Positions 24,249-35,872 of a stretch of DNA of 64,000 bases are shown piece after piece; position 1 is the first letter of the stretch, and every line of letters begins with the position of its first letter. The position numbers and the translations under genes are program-made. The notes under the pieces were generated by a model, which saw only the letters and a list, made by a program, of their open reading frames with translations, did not search any database and was not told the DNA's origin. The stretch comes from Syntrophaceae bacterium (GTDB lineage Bacteria > Desulfobacterota > Syntrophia > Syntrophales > UBA2192): NCBI GenBank assembly GCA_013177795.1, contig JABLXY010000003.1, positions 812,707 through 876,706 of the forward strand, written 5' to 3'.

Positions 24249-26064
24249 GCTCGTCCGGTACGACCCGGGCGAATACCGCGACCGGTTCACCGTGATCTTC
24301 TGGGTGATCCTGGCGGCCGTCTGCCTCCTGGTGCTGAGGCTCTGGTACCTCCAGATCATCAAGGGCGAAGACCTGCTCAAGCGCTCGGAGAACAACCGGA
24401 TCCGCATCCGCGAGGTGAAGGCCATGCGGGGGATCATCGTCGATGCCCGCGGCGTCGTGCTCGTGGAGAACCGGCCCTCCTACGACGTGGTCATCTTCCC
24501 CGAGGACGTCAAGGACCTCAAAGGGCTCGTGGAGAAGCTCGAGGCCCTGTACGCGAAGGTGGGCCTCACGTTCCCCATGGATTACGAGACGATCCGCGAG
24601 AACCGCAGGCCCTTCACGCCGCTGCGGGTCGACCGCAACGTGAGCCGCGAAAAGCTCGCCCTCATCGAGACCCACTCCCTGGAGCTGCCCGGCGTGGGCA
24701 TCGACGTCATGCCCGTCCGGGAGTACTACTACGGGGAGAGCATGGCCCACGTCATCGGCTACATCGGCGAGGTGAGCCGCGACGAGCTCGAGAAGGACAG
24801 GTCCGCCGGGTACAAGAGCGGCGATTTCATCGGGAAGTTCGGCCTCGAGAAGGCCCTGGACCGCTACATCCGCGGCAGGGCGGGCGGCGAGCAGGTCGAG
24901 GTCAACGTGGTGGGCCGCAAGGTCAAGACCCTAGGGCGCGTCGAGCCCGTCCAGGGGTACCGGGTCGTCCTGACGATCGACGCCCAGGTGCAGAAGGCGG
25001 CCTGGGCGGCCATGGAGGGCAAGGCGGGGGCCGTCGTGGCCCTCGACCCCCGCGACGGCTCCATCCTCGCGCTGGTGAGCCGGCCGGGGTTCGACCCCAA
25101 CCTCTTCAATCGCGGCGTGAGCGCCGACGTGTGGGAAAAGATCTCCTCGAACCCCCTGCACCCCATGGAGAACCGGGCCATCGCGGGCCAGTACCCCCCG
25201 GGCTCCACGTACAAGCTCATCGTGGCGGCGGCGGCCCTGGAGGAGGGGATCATCACCCCCGAGACGTCCTTCAACTGCCCCGGGACGTTCGAGATGGGCA
25301 CCCGCACCTTCCGCTGCTGGCGCAAGCACGGCCACGGCCGTGTGAGCCTGCACCGTGCCATCGTGGAATCCTGCGACGTCTATTTCTACAACGTCGGCAG
25401 GCTGCTGGGCGTGGACCGGCTCGCCCAGTACGCCCAGGCCTTCGGCCTCGGGGCCCGCACGGGCGTCGCCATGGCGGGCGAGCGCCGGGGGCTCATCCCG
25501 ACGCGCGACTGGAAGCTGGCCCGCTTCGGCGTGCCTTGGCAGCCCGGCGAGACGATCTCGATCGCCATCGGCCAGGGCTACAACACGGCAACGCCGCTGC
25601 AGCTGGCCAACGCCTATGCCGCCATCGCCAACGGCGGCGAGTTCTTCACCCCGAGGGTCGTCCAGCGCGTCGAGACCGACGACGGGGAGATCATCGAGGA
25701 GTTCCGCCCGGAGAAGAAGGCCGTGCTGCCCGTGAGCCGGGAAAACCTGCAGCTGCTCAAGAGGGCGCTCTGGGGCGTCGTCAACGAGCCGGGCGGCACG
25801 GGTGGGCAGGCACGCATCGCCGGCAGGGACGTGTGCGGCAAGACGGGGACCTCCCAGGTGATCGGCATGGCCGAGGGCGACGACGGGTCCTCCTACCCCT
25901 ACGAGTTCCGGGACCACGCCCTGTTCGTCAGCTTCGCCCCGCGGGACAACCCGGAGATCGTCGTGGCCGTCGTGGCCGAGCACTCGGGTCACGGGGGCTC
26001 CGCGGCGGCGCCGGTGGCCCGGAAGGTGCTGGAAGCCTACTTTGCGGGGAAGGCGCGGCAATGA
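24229..26064 (+). CDS. mrdA: Penicillin-binding protein 2 (elongasome transpeptidase)
   Basis: 611 residues. An N-terminal membrane helix (FWVILAAVCLLVLRLWYL) is followed by a pedestal domain with RGIIVDARGVVL and a transpeptidase domain. The acyl-serine is Ser326 in PPGSTYK, the second motif is in ESCDVYFYNVG, and the third is KTGTS in VCGKTGTSQV. It crosslinks side-wall peptidoglycan with RodA as glycosyltransferase. The stop overlaps the rodA start as ATGA. Confidence 0.96.
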   Translation: MPEKHDRLVRYDPGEYRDRFTVIFWVILAAVCLLVLRLWYLQIIKGEDLLKRSENNRIRIREVKAMRGIIVDARGVVLVENRPSYDVVIFPEDVKDLKGLVEKLEALYAKVGLTFPMDYETIRENRRPFTPLRVDRNVSREKLALIETHSLELPGVGIDVMPVREYYYGESMAHVIGYIGEVSRDELEKDRSAGYKSGDFIGKFGLEKALDRYIRGRAGGEQVEVNVVGRKVKTLGRVEPVQGYRVVLTIDAQVQKAAWAAMEGKAGAVVALDPRDGSILALVSRPGFDPNLFNRGVSADVWEKISSNPLHPMENRAIAGQYPPGSTYKLIVAAAALEEGIITPETSFNCPGTFEMGTRTFRCWRKHGHGRVSLHRAIVESCDVYFYNVGRLLGVDRLAQYAQAFGLGARTGVAMAGERRGLIPTRDWKLARFGVPWQPGETISIAIGQGYNTATPLQLANAYAAIANGGEFFTPRVVQRVETDDGEIIEEFRPEKKAVLPVSRENLQLLKRALWGVVNEPGGTGGQARIAGRDVCGKTGTSQVIGMAEGDDGSSYPYEFRDHALFVSFAPRDNPEIVVAVVAEHSGHGGSAAAPVARKVLEAYFAGKARQ

Positions 26065-27158
26065 AGATCGACCGAAGGCTCATCTTCAATTTCGACTGGA
26101 CGCTCGCGCTGTTCGTCGCGCTCATCGTGGGCATGGGCCTGCTGAACCTCTACAGCGCGGGCCACGGCATCTCGAGCGAGCCCCACGTCAGGCAGCTCCG
26201 CTGGGTGCTTCTCGGGATGGGGGTCATGGTGCTGGCCTTCGCCTTCGATTACCGCTGGATCGCGCGGTACGCCTACGTGCTGCACGCGCTGGCCGTCGTG
26301 CTGCTCGTCGCCGTGTTCGCCTTCGGCGCGGTGACGAAGGGCTCCCAGCGCTGGATCAACCTGGGGGGCTTCACGATGCAGCCCTCGGAACTGGTCAAGA
26401 TCACCCTGATCCTCGCCCTGGCGAAGTATTTCAACGACCACCGGATCGAGGGCAGCTACGGGATCCGGGAACTCTTCCCCCCCTTTTTGATTGTCCTGGT
26501 GCCCTTCGTTCTGGTATTAAGGCAGCCTGACCTGGGGACGGCCCTGATGCTCATGATCCTCTTCGGGTCCATGGTTCTTTTCATCGGCATCCGGTGGCGG
26601 ACGCTCCTGGGGCTGGCCGCGCTCGGGATCCTCATCATCCCCGTCGGGTGGAACTTCCTGGCCGAGTACCAGAAGGAGAGGGTCCTGACCTTCATCGACC
26701 CGCAGCGGGACCCCCTGGGGTCGGGCTACCACATCATCCAGTCGATCATCGCCGTCGGCTCGGGGGGCATTCTCGGCAAGGGGTTCATGAAGGGGACGCA
26801 GAGCCAGCTCAAGTTCCTGCCCGAGCAGCAGACGGACTTCGTCTTCTCCGTCTTCGCCGAGGAGTGGGGGTTTCTGGGGGCCCTGCTCGTGCTCGTCCTG
26901 TTCCTGGCCCTGATCCTCTGGGGGCTGAAGATCGCCCAGCACTCCCGGGATTACCTGGGGACGCTCATCGCCTTCGGCGTGACGATGCTGATCTTCTGGG
27001 GCGTCTTCATCAACGTGGCCATGGTCCTGGGGATGCTCCCCGTCGTGGGGATCCCCCTGCCGTTTTTCAGCTACGGGGGCTCCTCGATGGTGAAGACGAT
27101 GGCCGCCATGGGGCTGCTGATGAACGTGAGCATGCGCAGGTATGTGCTGCAGTCGTAA
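26061..27158 (+). CDS. rodA: RodA SEDS peptidoglycan glycosyltransferase
   Basis: 365 residues with about ten membrane helices. SEDS-family signatures include INLGGFTMQPSELVKI, LRQPDLGTALM and GIPLPFFSYGGSSM. It polymerises lipid II in complex with PBP2. Translationally coupled to mrdA through ATGA at 26061. It is the last gene of the mre-mrd cluster before a stem-loop region. Confidence 0.97.
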   Translation: MKIDRRLIFNFDWTLALFVALIVGMGLLNLYSAGHGISSEPHVRQLRWVLLGMGVMVLAFAFDYRWIARYAYVLHALAVVLLVAVFAFGAVTKGSQRWINLGGFTMQPSELVKITLILALAKYFNDHRIEGSYGIRELFPPFLIVLVPFVLVLRQPDLGTALMLMILFGSMVLFIGIRWRTLLGLAALGILIIPVGWNFLAEYQKERVLTFIDPQRDPLGSGYHIIQSIIAVGSGGILGKGFMKGTQSQLKFLPEQQTDFVFSVFAEEWGFLGALLVLVLFLALILWGLKIAQHSRDYLGTLIAFGVTMLIFWGVFINVAMVLGMLPVVGIPLPFFSYGGSSMVKTMAAMGLLMNVSMRRYVLQS

Positions 27159-27164
27159 TCGACC

Positions 27165-27246
27165 CGTTTTAAGTTTCAAGTTTTAGGTTTTACGCGGAAG
27201 AAGAGGGGACTTCCAGCCTAAAACGTAACACGTAAAACTTAAAACG
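27165..27246. repeat. Large A+T-rich stem-loop between rodA and the bactofilin gene
   Basis: CGTTTTAAGTTT (27165-27176) is the exact reverse complement of 27235-27246, and inner GTTTTA/TAAAAC and GAAG/CTTC pairs extend the fold. It is clearly A+T-richer than its surroundings. Confidence 0.65.
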
Positions 27247-27256
27247 CAGGAGCTTG

Positions 27257-27625
27257 ATGATGCTGACCAAGGGGAAAAAAGACGTGGAAATCAAAGCCTT
27301 TCTGGGGGAAGGGACCGAGTTCGAGGGGAAGCTGATCTTCACCGGTGCCGTGAGGCTCGACGGCAAGTTCAAGGGCGAGATTTTCGGCAAGGGGACCCTC
27401 GTGGTGGGCCAGGGCGGCCGCATCGAGGCCGACATCCAGGTGGACAGCCTCATGATCGGCGGCGACGTCCGCGGCACCGTGGAGGTCCGGGAACGGATGG
27501 AGATCGACTCGACGGGCCGGCTCACCGGCAACGTCAAGACAGGCATCTTCATCGTGCACGAGGGCGGCCTCTTCGAGGGCAACTGCCAGATGACCAAGGG
27601 GGGCGCAACCCCGAAGCCCGAGTAA
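27257..27625 (+). CDS. Bactofilin-type cytoskeletal protein (DUF583)
   Basis: About 122 residues. A right-handed beta-helix core runs from about residue 12 to 110 with repeating short turns (GKLIFTGAVRLDGKFKGEIF; GTLVVGQGGRIEADIQV). Bactofilins polymerise without nucleotide and often recruit wall enzymes, which fits its place after the rod-shape operon. CAGGAG precedes two tandem ATG codons at 27257 and 27260; either may be used. Confidence 0.9.
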   Translation: MMLTKGKKDVEIKAFLGEGTEFEGKLIFTGAVRLDGKFKGEIFGKGTLVVGQGGRIEADIQVDSLMIGGDVRGTVEVRERMEIDSTGRLTGNVKTGIFIVHEGGLFEGNCQMTKGGATPKPE

Positions 27626-27733
27626 CGGGTTGTTTTTTTTGTGCGTTTCCCCTTCCCGCGGCCCCCGTGCGGAGAACCCCTCGGAGGGCTTTCCGGGTCG
27701 CTGAAGCGCCCTGCATTCCAGGGGAAAAAAAGC

Positions 27734-27762
27734 TTGACAATTTTGAGCGTTTGTGGTTAGAA
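27734..27762 (+). promoter_or_regulatory. Promoter of the atp operon
   Basis: TTGACA (27734-27739), 17-bp spacer, TTAGAA (27757-27762) preceded by TGTGG. It lies about 200 bases before the first atp gene. Confidence 0.7.
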
Positions 27763-27800
27763 GACCGCGGTTTTAGCAGGACGGAGCCGAGGGGCAGTTC

Positions 27801-27905
27801 ATGAAAAGAGCTAATTATTTCAATGAGTTATCAGCAAATTGGCTCCGGGTTGCTGTCAAGGAACCAAAACGGCTGCTTTCCGTTACGAACCGGGCGAATG
27901 GATGA
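27801..27905 (+). CDS. Possible 34-aa leader peptide of the atp operon
   Basis: GAGGGG lies 6 bases before an ATG that opens a 34-codon frame (MKRANYFNELSANWLRV...). Its stop at 27903 falls inside the loop of a terminator-like hairpin at 27888-27917. The gap between promoter and atpF' otherwise has no gene. Position and ribosome site support it; codon use gives no strong support. Confidence 0.35.
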   Translation: MKRANYFNELSANWLRVAVKEPKRLLSVTNRANG

Positions 27906-27922
27906 GTTCCCTCGGTTTTTTT
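27888..27922 (+). terminator. Terminator-like hairpin in the atp leader
   Basis: AACCGGG pairs with CTCGGTT (7 bp, one G-U) and is followed by TTTTT. It could attenuate atp transcription. Confidence 0.5.
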
Positions 27923-27959
27923 GTGCCTGCTCGACCGGGAGAGAGAGAGGGGTAGGTAG

Positions 27960-28388
27960 ATGGTCGATATCGATTACACCTTGTTCATCCAGCTGGTGCT
28001 GTTCCTCCTTCTGATCTGGATTCTCAATCAAGTGCTCTACAAACCGCTCCTGCGCATCATGGAACGCAGGAAGGAAATCCTGGACAAGGCCCAGGAAGAG
28101 GTGAAGAACGTCCAGGAGACGATCGACCGGCGCGTGGCCGAGTACGAGGAAAAGATCCGGGCCGCCAAGATGCAGGCGATGGGGCAGAAGGGGGATCTCG
28201 CCCGGGAGGGCGCCGAGGTCGCCAAGGAGATCACCGACAAGGCAAAGGCCGAGATCGCCGCGATGATGGGCGAGTTTCAGGCGAGACTGGAGAAAGAGCT
28301 GGCATCGGCGAGAGAAATCTTGAGGAACCAGTCCGTCCGCATCTCCTCCGAGATCGCCGAAAAGGTCCTGGGAAGGAGCATCCAATGA
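27960..28388 (+). CDS. atpF': ATP synthase subunit b' (Fo stalk)
   Basis: 142 residues. One N-terminal membrane helix (LFIQLVLFLLLIWILNQVLY) is followed by a long charged helix. It forms half of the heterodimeric peripheral stalk that holds F1 to the Fo a-subunit. It is first in atpF'-atpF-atpH-atpA-atpG-atpD-atpC. It overlaps atpF by 4 bases (ATGA). Confidence 0.92.
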   Translation: MVDIDYTLFIQLVLFLLLIWILNQVLYKPLLRIMERRKEILDKAQEEVKNVQETIDRRVAEYEEKIRAAKMQAMGQKGDLAREGAEVAKEITDKAKAEIAAMMGEFQARLEKELASAREILRNQSVRISSEIAEKVLGRSIQ

Positions 28389-28996
28389 ACCAGGCAGAGA
28401 AGACGCATGTTCATGGCAAGTCCGGATGGCTCGGCGCGATGACGGTCCTCGGGGTCGTTCTGGCCGCCACGGTCGCCTGGGCGGCCGGCGGCGGGGACGA
28501 CCACGGCGACACCAGGGCCCAGCTCATCGACTTCGGCTGGAGAATGGCCAACTTCCTCATCCTGATGGGGATCCTCTACTGGCTGATGTGGAAGAAGATC
28601 AAGACCTTCTTCGCGAACCGGCGCGAGGGCATCAAGGCCTCGCTGGAGGAGGCCGAGGTGGTGAAGGCCGACGCGGAGAAGAAGTTCCGGGAATACGACG
28701 AGAAGCTCAAGAAGGCCGAGGAGGAGATCCAGGGCATCTCCGACATGATCCGGGCCCAGGGCGAGGAGGAGAAGAAGCGGATCATCGCCGAGGCCGAGCG
28801 GGCCGCCGCCAAGATGAAGGAGGACGCCAAGGCGCGCATGGATCAGGAGCTCAAGAAGGCGAAGAACGAGCTGCGGCTCGAGGCCTCCGAGCTGGCCGTC
28901 CAGATGGCCGAGGACATTCTCAAGAAGAAGGTCACGAAGGAAGACCATGAGGCCATGGTCCGCGAATATCTCGACAGGATGGTGAAGAAAAATTGA
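28385..28996 (+). CDS. atpF: ATP synthase subunit b (Fo stalk), N-terminally extended
   Basis: 203 residues. A signal-like hydrophobic segment (MTVLGVVLAATVAWA) precedes the usual membrane helix (ANFLILMGILYWLMW) and the long stalk helix. The extended N-terminus makes it longer than the roughly 156-residue E. coli b subunit. It pairs with b'. It overlaps atpH by 4 bases at TTGA. Confidence 0.93.
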   Translation: MNQAEKTHVHGKSGWLGAMTVLGVVLAATVAWAAGGGDDHGDTRAQLIDFGWRMANFLILMGILYWLMWKKIKTFFANRREGIKASLEEAEVVKADAEKKFREYDEKLKKAEEEIQGISDMIRAQGEEEKKRIIAEAERAAAKMKEDAKARMDQELKKAKNELRLEASELAVQMAEDILKKKVTKEDHEAMVREYLDRMVKKN

Positions 28997-29538
28997 TCAG
29001 CAGCGATCTGGCAAAGCGTTACGCACGGGCCTTCTTCGACATCGCCGTCGAGGAGGGGAAGATCGAGGTCTACGGGAAGGAGCTGGCCTCCTTCGCGGCC
29101 ATGGTCTCGCAGAACAAGGACCTGCGGGACTTCCTCGCCAACCCCATCTTTGAGCTGAAAGCCAAGAAGACCGTCATCGAGGAGCTCCTCGGCCGCGTGC
29201 AGATATCCGAGCGGACGGCCAACTTTCTGCGGCTGCTCGTGGACAAGCAGCGCATCGGGATGCTCGGGGAAGTGGAGAACGCATACAAGGAACTCATGGA
29301 CAAGACCCTGAAGAAGGTTCGCGTCTCCGTCCGGACCGCCTACCCGCTCACCGCCGAGCTCGAGCAGGCCCTCAAGCAGCGGGTGGCCGAGATGACGGGC
29401 AAGGAAGTGGAAATGACGGTCGAGGACGACACCTCGCTCATCGGGGGGCTCGTCGTCCGGGTGGGGGACACCCTGTACGACGGCAGCATCAAGGCACAAC
29501 TGGGCAATATCAGGAAGCTCTTAGGAGAGGAGAGATAG
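28993..29538 (+). CDS. atpH: ATP synthase subunit delta
   Basis: 181 residues. It caps F1 and binds the b/b' stalk. Typical opening [16 protein letters not shown] and C-terminal [22 protein letters not shown]. It starts at TTG 28993, coupled to atpF by TTGA overlap. The next gene follows after 4 bases. Confidence 0.94.
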   Translation: MISSDLAKRYARAFFDIAVEEGKIEVYGKELASFAAMVSQNKDLRDFLANPIFELKAKKTVIEELLGRVQISERTANFLRLLVDKQRIGMLGEVENAYKELMDKTLKKVRVSVRTAYPLTAELEQALKQRVAEMTGKEVEMTVEDDTSLIGGLVVRVGDTLYDGSIKAQLGNIRKLLGEER

Positions 29539-29542
29539 GAGA

Positions 29543-31060
<1,518 letters not shown>

Positions 31061-31136
31061 CCGGGTCCGTTGGCATGACGCATGCGCCCCGGCCGAGGCC
31101 GGATAAAGGCACCGCACGGGAAGAGAGAGATAGAGA

Positions 31137-32012
31137 ATGGCCGCACTGAGAGACATCAAGCGACAGATCATCGCGGTTGGCAAGACCAAGCAGATCACCC
31201 GGGCCATGAACATGGTTGCGGCCGCGAAGCTCAAGTCCGCCCAGCTCCGGATGGAGAACTTCCGGCCCTACGCGATCAAGTTCATGGACGTGCTCAGCAG
31301 CCTCGCCCTGCGCGTGGACACGAGGGCCCACGCCCTGCTGGCCGTGAGGGACCCCCGGAGGATCCGGGTCATCCTCATGACCTCCGACCGGGGCCTCTGC
31401 GGGAGCTTCAACTCGAACCTGATCAAGACCGCCGAGCAGTTCATGGCGGCCAAGCAGAAGGAAGGCAAGGAGGTGTCGCTCATCCCCGTCGGCCGCAAGG
31501 CCCGCGACTACTTCCGCAAGAAGGCGAAGATCGTCAACGCCCACGCCGACGTCTTCCGGAGGTTCGACATGAGCCTCGCCATCGCCATCGGCGAGGATGC
31601 CATCCCGGCCTTCATCGCCGAGGAGTACGACGAGCTGTACCTGATCTACAGCGAGTTCTTCAACGTGGGCGTCCAGAAGCCCAAGATCGTCCGGCTGCTG
31701 CCCCTGCCGTCCATCGGGGGCGAGGACGTGGAGATCGACAAGCGGATCGACTACATCTACGAGCCCTCCGACGAGGTCCTGCTCGACCAGCTGCTGCCCA
31801 TGTACCTGCGCGTCCTGATCTACCGGGCCCTCCTGGAGACCTCGGCCGGCGAGAACGGCGCCCGGATGGTGGCCATGGACAACGCCACGAGCAACTGCGA
31901 GGAGATGGTCCGTACGCTGACGCTGAAGTTCAACAAGGCCCGGCAGCAGGCCATCACGATGGAGCTGATGGACATCGTGGGCGGCACCGAGGCCCTCAAG
32001 GCACGCCGATGA
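31137..32012 (+). CDS. atpG: ATP synthase subunit gamma
   Basis: 291 residues; the central rotor shaft. Conserved N-terminal KQITRAMNMVAAAKL and C-terminal NARQQAIT-type helix (FNKARQQAITMELMDIVGG), with SDRGLCGSFN in the middle. Located between alpha and beta as usual. Confidence 0.97.
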   Translation: MAALRDIKRQIIAVGKTKQITRAMNMVAAAKLKSAQLRMENFRPYAIKFMDVLSSLALRVDTRAHALLAVRDPRRIRVILMTSDRGLCGSFNSNLIKTAEQFMAAKQKEGKEVSLIPVGRKARDYFRKKAKIVNAHADVFRRFDMSLAIAIGEDAIPAFIAEEYDELYLIYSEFFNVGVQKPKIVRLLPLPSIGGEDVEIDKRIDYIYEPSDEVLLDQLLPMYLRVLIYRALLETSAGENGARMVAMDNATSNCEEMVRTLTLKFNKARQQAITMELMDIVGGTEALKARR

Positions 32013-32049
32013 ACCGGGCCGCCCCCCCCGAAGGGCCGAGCGGCCGTGA

Positions 32050-33492
<1,443 letters not shown>

Positions 33493-33512
33493 CCGTTCCG
33501 GAGGGGATGCAC

Positions 33513-33920
33513 ATGGCGGAAGAGCTCTTGCTGGAGATCGTGACCCCGGAGAAGCTTGCATTCAGCGGGACGGTCGATGAGGTGACGTGCCCCGGGAGCG
33601 AAGGCGAATTCGGCGTCCTCAGGGGCCATGCCTCGCTGCTGTCGGCCATCAAGTTCGGGGAGCTGAGCTACCTGAAGGACGGCAAGCGCGTCAGCTACGC
33701 CGTCAACACGGGCTACGCCGAGGTGACGGGCAGCAAGGTGACGGTGCTGGTCGAGACGGCCGAGCGCGCCGACCAGATCGACGTGGAGCGGGCGCGGCGG
33801 GCCAAGGAGGCGGCCGAGCAGAAGCTGGCGAAGTTCGCCAAGGAGGACCCGGAGTACGAGCGGGCCAAGGCCGCCCTCGAGCGGGCGGAGGCGCGGCTCA
33901 AGATCGCCGGGCAGTCGTAG
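33513..33920 (+). CDS. atpC: ATP synthase subunit epsilon
   Basis: 135 residues. An N-terminal beta sandwich ([12 protein letters not shown]...[18 protein letters not shown]) and a C-terminal two-helix domain ([17 protein letters not shown]) that can inhibit rotation. The ATG at 33513 is preferred because GGAGGGG lies 6 bases upstream; the ATG at 33507 is too close. A strong terminator ends the operon. Confidence 0.95.
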   Translation: MAEELLLEIVTPEKLAFSGTVDEVTCPGSEGEFGVLRGHASLLSAIKFGELSYLKDGKRVSYAVNTGYAEVTGSKVTVLVETAERADQIDVERARRAKEAAEQKLAKFAKEDPEYERAKAALERAEARLKIAGQS

Positions 33921-33941
33921 CGCCGGGAGCAGTGAAACATC

Positions 33942-33976
33942 GGGGCCGGGAAATTATCCCGGCCCCTAATTTTGTT
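33942..33976 (+). terminator. Terminator of the atp operon
   Basis: GGGGCCGGGA pairs perfectly with TCCCGGCCCC around a 5-base loop, followed by TAATTTTGTT. Confidence 0.88.
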
Positions 33977-34003
33977 GACTTCGCAACCTTATTGTAGTAC
34001 CGT
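33975..34003 (+). promoter_or_regulatory. Promoter of the antiporter operon
   Basis: TTGACT (33975-33980), 17-bp spacer, TACCGT (33998-34003). It overlaps the T tract of the atp terminator. Confidence 0.55.
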
Positions 34004-34010
34004 AGCCGCC

Positions 34011-34101
34011 CGAGCGGGGAGAGGATGATGAGTCGGGTCCGTCCTGCTCGAATGCCTGCACGTGATGAAGGGCCGGGAGATCATGATTCCGGTCTTTTTT
34101 T
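34011..34101 (+). promoter_or_regulatory. Structured leader with terminator: candidate riboswitch or attenuator of the antiporter operon
   Basis: CGAGC (34011-34015) pairs with GCTCG (34046-34050), and AGGA (34022-34025) with TCCT (34042-34045), leaving a one-sided GGGGAG bulge and a GATGATGAGT strand. A terminator follows: GGCCGGGA (34071-34078) pairs with TTCCGGTC (34087-34094), then seven T residues (34095-34101). The first gene starts 150 bases later. An expression platform placed this way in front of an ion transporter suggests ligand-controlled termination; the ligand is unknown. Confidence 0.5.
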
Positions 34102-34250
34102 ATTCATTGCCGACGCTCCCCGCCGAAGGGAAATCGCCATTGAATCCAAGCTCTTCGATGAGCACGGCGGGCGGGTTCCCCCCGGCGGCGGATGCCGCGT
34201 GAGACCCTGGCGGAGAAGGGCGCCCGGAAGGGGGGCCAAGGAGTGTTGCC

Positions 34251-34730
34251 ATGGCTAAGCTTGCCACGTTTCTCATCATGGCCGTCGTCTGGGTCGTCCT
34301 TTCGGGGATGTTCGACCCCTTTCACCTGACCCTGGGGGTCCTCTGCTGCGGGCTCGTCGCGCACTTCAGCAGCGGCCTGCTGTTCTGGGGCGGTGATGCG
34401 AAATCCTGGATTCGCGGTTTTGCGGGCTGGGTCCTCTACGTCCCGAGCCTGCTCTGGGAGATCGTCCTGGCAAACCTCCACGTCATCCGCGTGGTGCTCC
34501 ACCCCCGCATGCTGGATATCATCGACCCGCAGATCATCCGTTTCCGCACGGTCCTCACGAGGCCGATTTCCAAGGTGACCCTCGGCCAATCCATCACCTT
34601 GACCCCGGGCACGGTCACCGTGGACATCCGCGGTGACGAGTTCACGGTGCATGCGCTGGACCGGGCCGTGGCGGAAGGCTGCCCCGGAGCGATGGAGGAG
34701 CGGATCCGCAAGGCCCTGGAGGCTCGGTGA
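34251..34730 (+). CDS. mnhE: Mrp/Mbh antiporter subunit E
   Basis: 159 residues with three membrane helices at the N-terminus (FLIMAVVWVVLSGMF onward) and a cytoplasmic C-terminal domain with TLGQSITLTPGTVTVDI, typical of MnhE/MbhA. It is the first gene of a tightly packed operon. AAGGAG lies 7 bases before the ATG. Its stop overlaps the next start (TGATG). Confidence 0.93.
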   Translation: MAKLATFLIMAVVWVVLSGMFDPFHLTLGVLCCGLVAHFSSGLLFWGGDAKSWIRGFAGWVLYVPSLLWEIVLANLHVIRVVLHPRMLDIIDPQIIRFRTVLTRPISKVTLGQSITLTPGTVTVDIRGDEFTVHALDRAVAEGCPGAMEERIRKALEAR

Positions 34731-35038
34731 TGCAGACGGTGATGCTTGCAGGGGCCGTGGCCATCATCCTGCTGATCTTCCCGACGCTGTACCGCATGAT
34801 CGCCGGGCCGTCGGTCTTCGACCGGATCATCGGCGGCAACATGATCGGCACCAAGGCGACGGTGCTGCTGCTGTTCATCGGTGTCCTGTTCGAAAACGTG
34901 AGCATGTTCGTGGACATCGCTCTGGCCTACGCCCTGCTGAACTTCATCGGGACCCTGGCGGCGGCGAAGTACTTCCAGCACCGGCCCGCGGAGGGCCCGC
35001 AGGACGGAGGGGACGCGAAGGAGGAGGCCCGGTCATGA
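34730..35038 (+). CDS. mnhF: Mrp/Mbh antiporter subunit F
   Basis: 102 residues with three helices. The MnhF signature FPTLYRMIAGPSVFDRIIG is followed by a second helix (VLLLFIGVLF) and a third (ALAYALLNFIGTLAAAKY). One-base overlap with mnhE and ATGA overlap with mnhG. Confidence 0.92.
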   Translation: MQTVMLAGAVAIILLIFPTLYRMIAGPSVFDRIIGGNMIGTKATVLLLFIGVLFENVSMFVDIALAYALLNFIGTLAAAKYFQHRPAEGPQDGGDAKEEARS

Positions 35039-35361
35039 TCAACATCCTCGCCACGGTCCTGATCGCAACGGGGATTCTCGTCCTGGCCTGCGGCGTCATC
35101 GGCATCCTGCGCCTGCCCGACTTCTACACCCGGATGCACGCAGCGGGGAAAACCGACTCTCTGGGAGCGGTGCTCATCGTGCTGGGCTTTGCGCTGTACA
35201 ACGGGCAGAGCCTCGCCCCGGCGGACCTCCTGGTCAGCGTGAAGATCCTGTTCATCGCCGTGTTCATCTTCGTCGCGAGCCCCACCGCCACGCATGCAAT
35301 CATGCAGACCGCCATCGCCCTGGGGGTCAAGCCCTGGAGCAGGAAGGAGGAGAAGCCATGA
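35035..35361 (+). CDS. mnhG: Mrp/Mbh antiporter subunit G
   Basis: 108 residues with three helices. Conserved GILRLPDFYTRMHAAGKTDSLG identifies MnhG/PhaG. Both ends overlap neighbours by four bases. Confidence 0.93.
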   Translation: MINILATVLIATGILVLACGVIGILRLPDFYTRMHAAGKTDSLGAVLIVLGFALYNGQSLAPADLLVSVKILFIAVFIFVASPTATHAIMQTAIALGVKPWSRKEEKP

Positions 35362-35603
35362 TCTGGCAGGCCGACCTGCTGCTGCTGACCCTGGTGGTGA
35401 TCTGCGGGGTCACCACCATCGTCCTGAAGGATTTGCTGGCCGCCACGCTCGTCTTCGGCGTCTACAGTTTCCTGATGTGTCTGCTCTGGGCCGAGATGGG
35501 GGCCGTGGACGTGGCGTTCACGGAGGCCACCGTCGGCGCCGGCGTCAGCACGATGCTGTTTATCGCCACGATCCTGCGGACCGCGAGGAGGAGCAAGGAT
35601 TGA
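35358..35603 (+). CDS. MbhD-like subunit (DUF4040; matches a C-terminal piece of MrpA)
   Basis: 81 residues. The helix pair with KDLLAATLVFGVYSFLM and VDVAFTEATVGAGVSTMLF is the DUF4040 signature found as a separate gene in Mbh hydrogenases and fused in MrpA elsewhere. It is thought to lie in the ion-translocation path. It overlaps both neighbours by four bases. Confidence 0.88.
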   Translation: MIWQADLLLLTLVVICGVTTIVLKDLLAATLVFGVYSFLMCLLWAEMGAVDVAFTEATVGAGVSTMLFIATILRTARRSKD

Positions 35604-35872
35604 AACGGATCGCCCTCGTCTCCACGCTGCTCGCCGGAGCCCTGCTGATCTGGGGCACGCGTGACTTTCCGCCCTGGGGGGACCCCAACGCCCCGGCGTC
35701 CCTCCACGTCTCGCCGACGTACATCGAGGGCACGGTGAAGGACACGAGCATCCCCAACGCCGTGACCTCGGTCCTGGGCGACTACCGGGGCTACGACACG
35801 ATGTTCGAGACCATCGTCATTTTCTGCGCCGGCATCGTCGTCGTCAGCGTCTTGAGGAGGCCCGACGCATGA
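35600..35872 (+). CDS. MbhE-like subunit
   Basis: 90 residues starting at TTG. One N-terminal helix, a periplasmic loop with NAPASLHVSPTYIEG and VTSVLGDYRGYDTMFE, and a C-terminal helix (IVIFCAGIVVVSVL). The loop matches MbhE and the corresponding end of MrpA. TTGA overlap with the upstream gene and ATGA with mnhB. Confidence 0.87.
   Translation: MKRIALVSTLLAGALLIWGTRDFPPWGDPNAPASLHVSPTYIEGTVKDTSIPNAVTSVLGDYRGYDTMFETIVIFCAGIVVVSVLRRPDA

Noticed and set aside
34025..34258. 77-codon frame in the antiporter leader
   Set aside because: It crosses the terminator and has Arg/Gly-rich, gene-unlike composition; the region is better explained as a structured leader.
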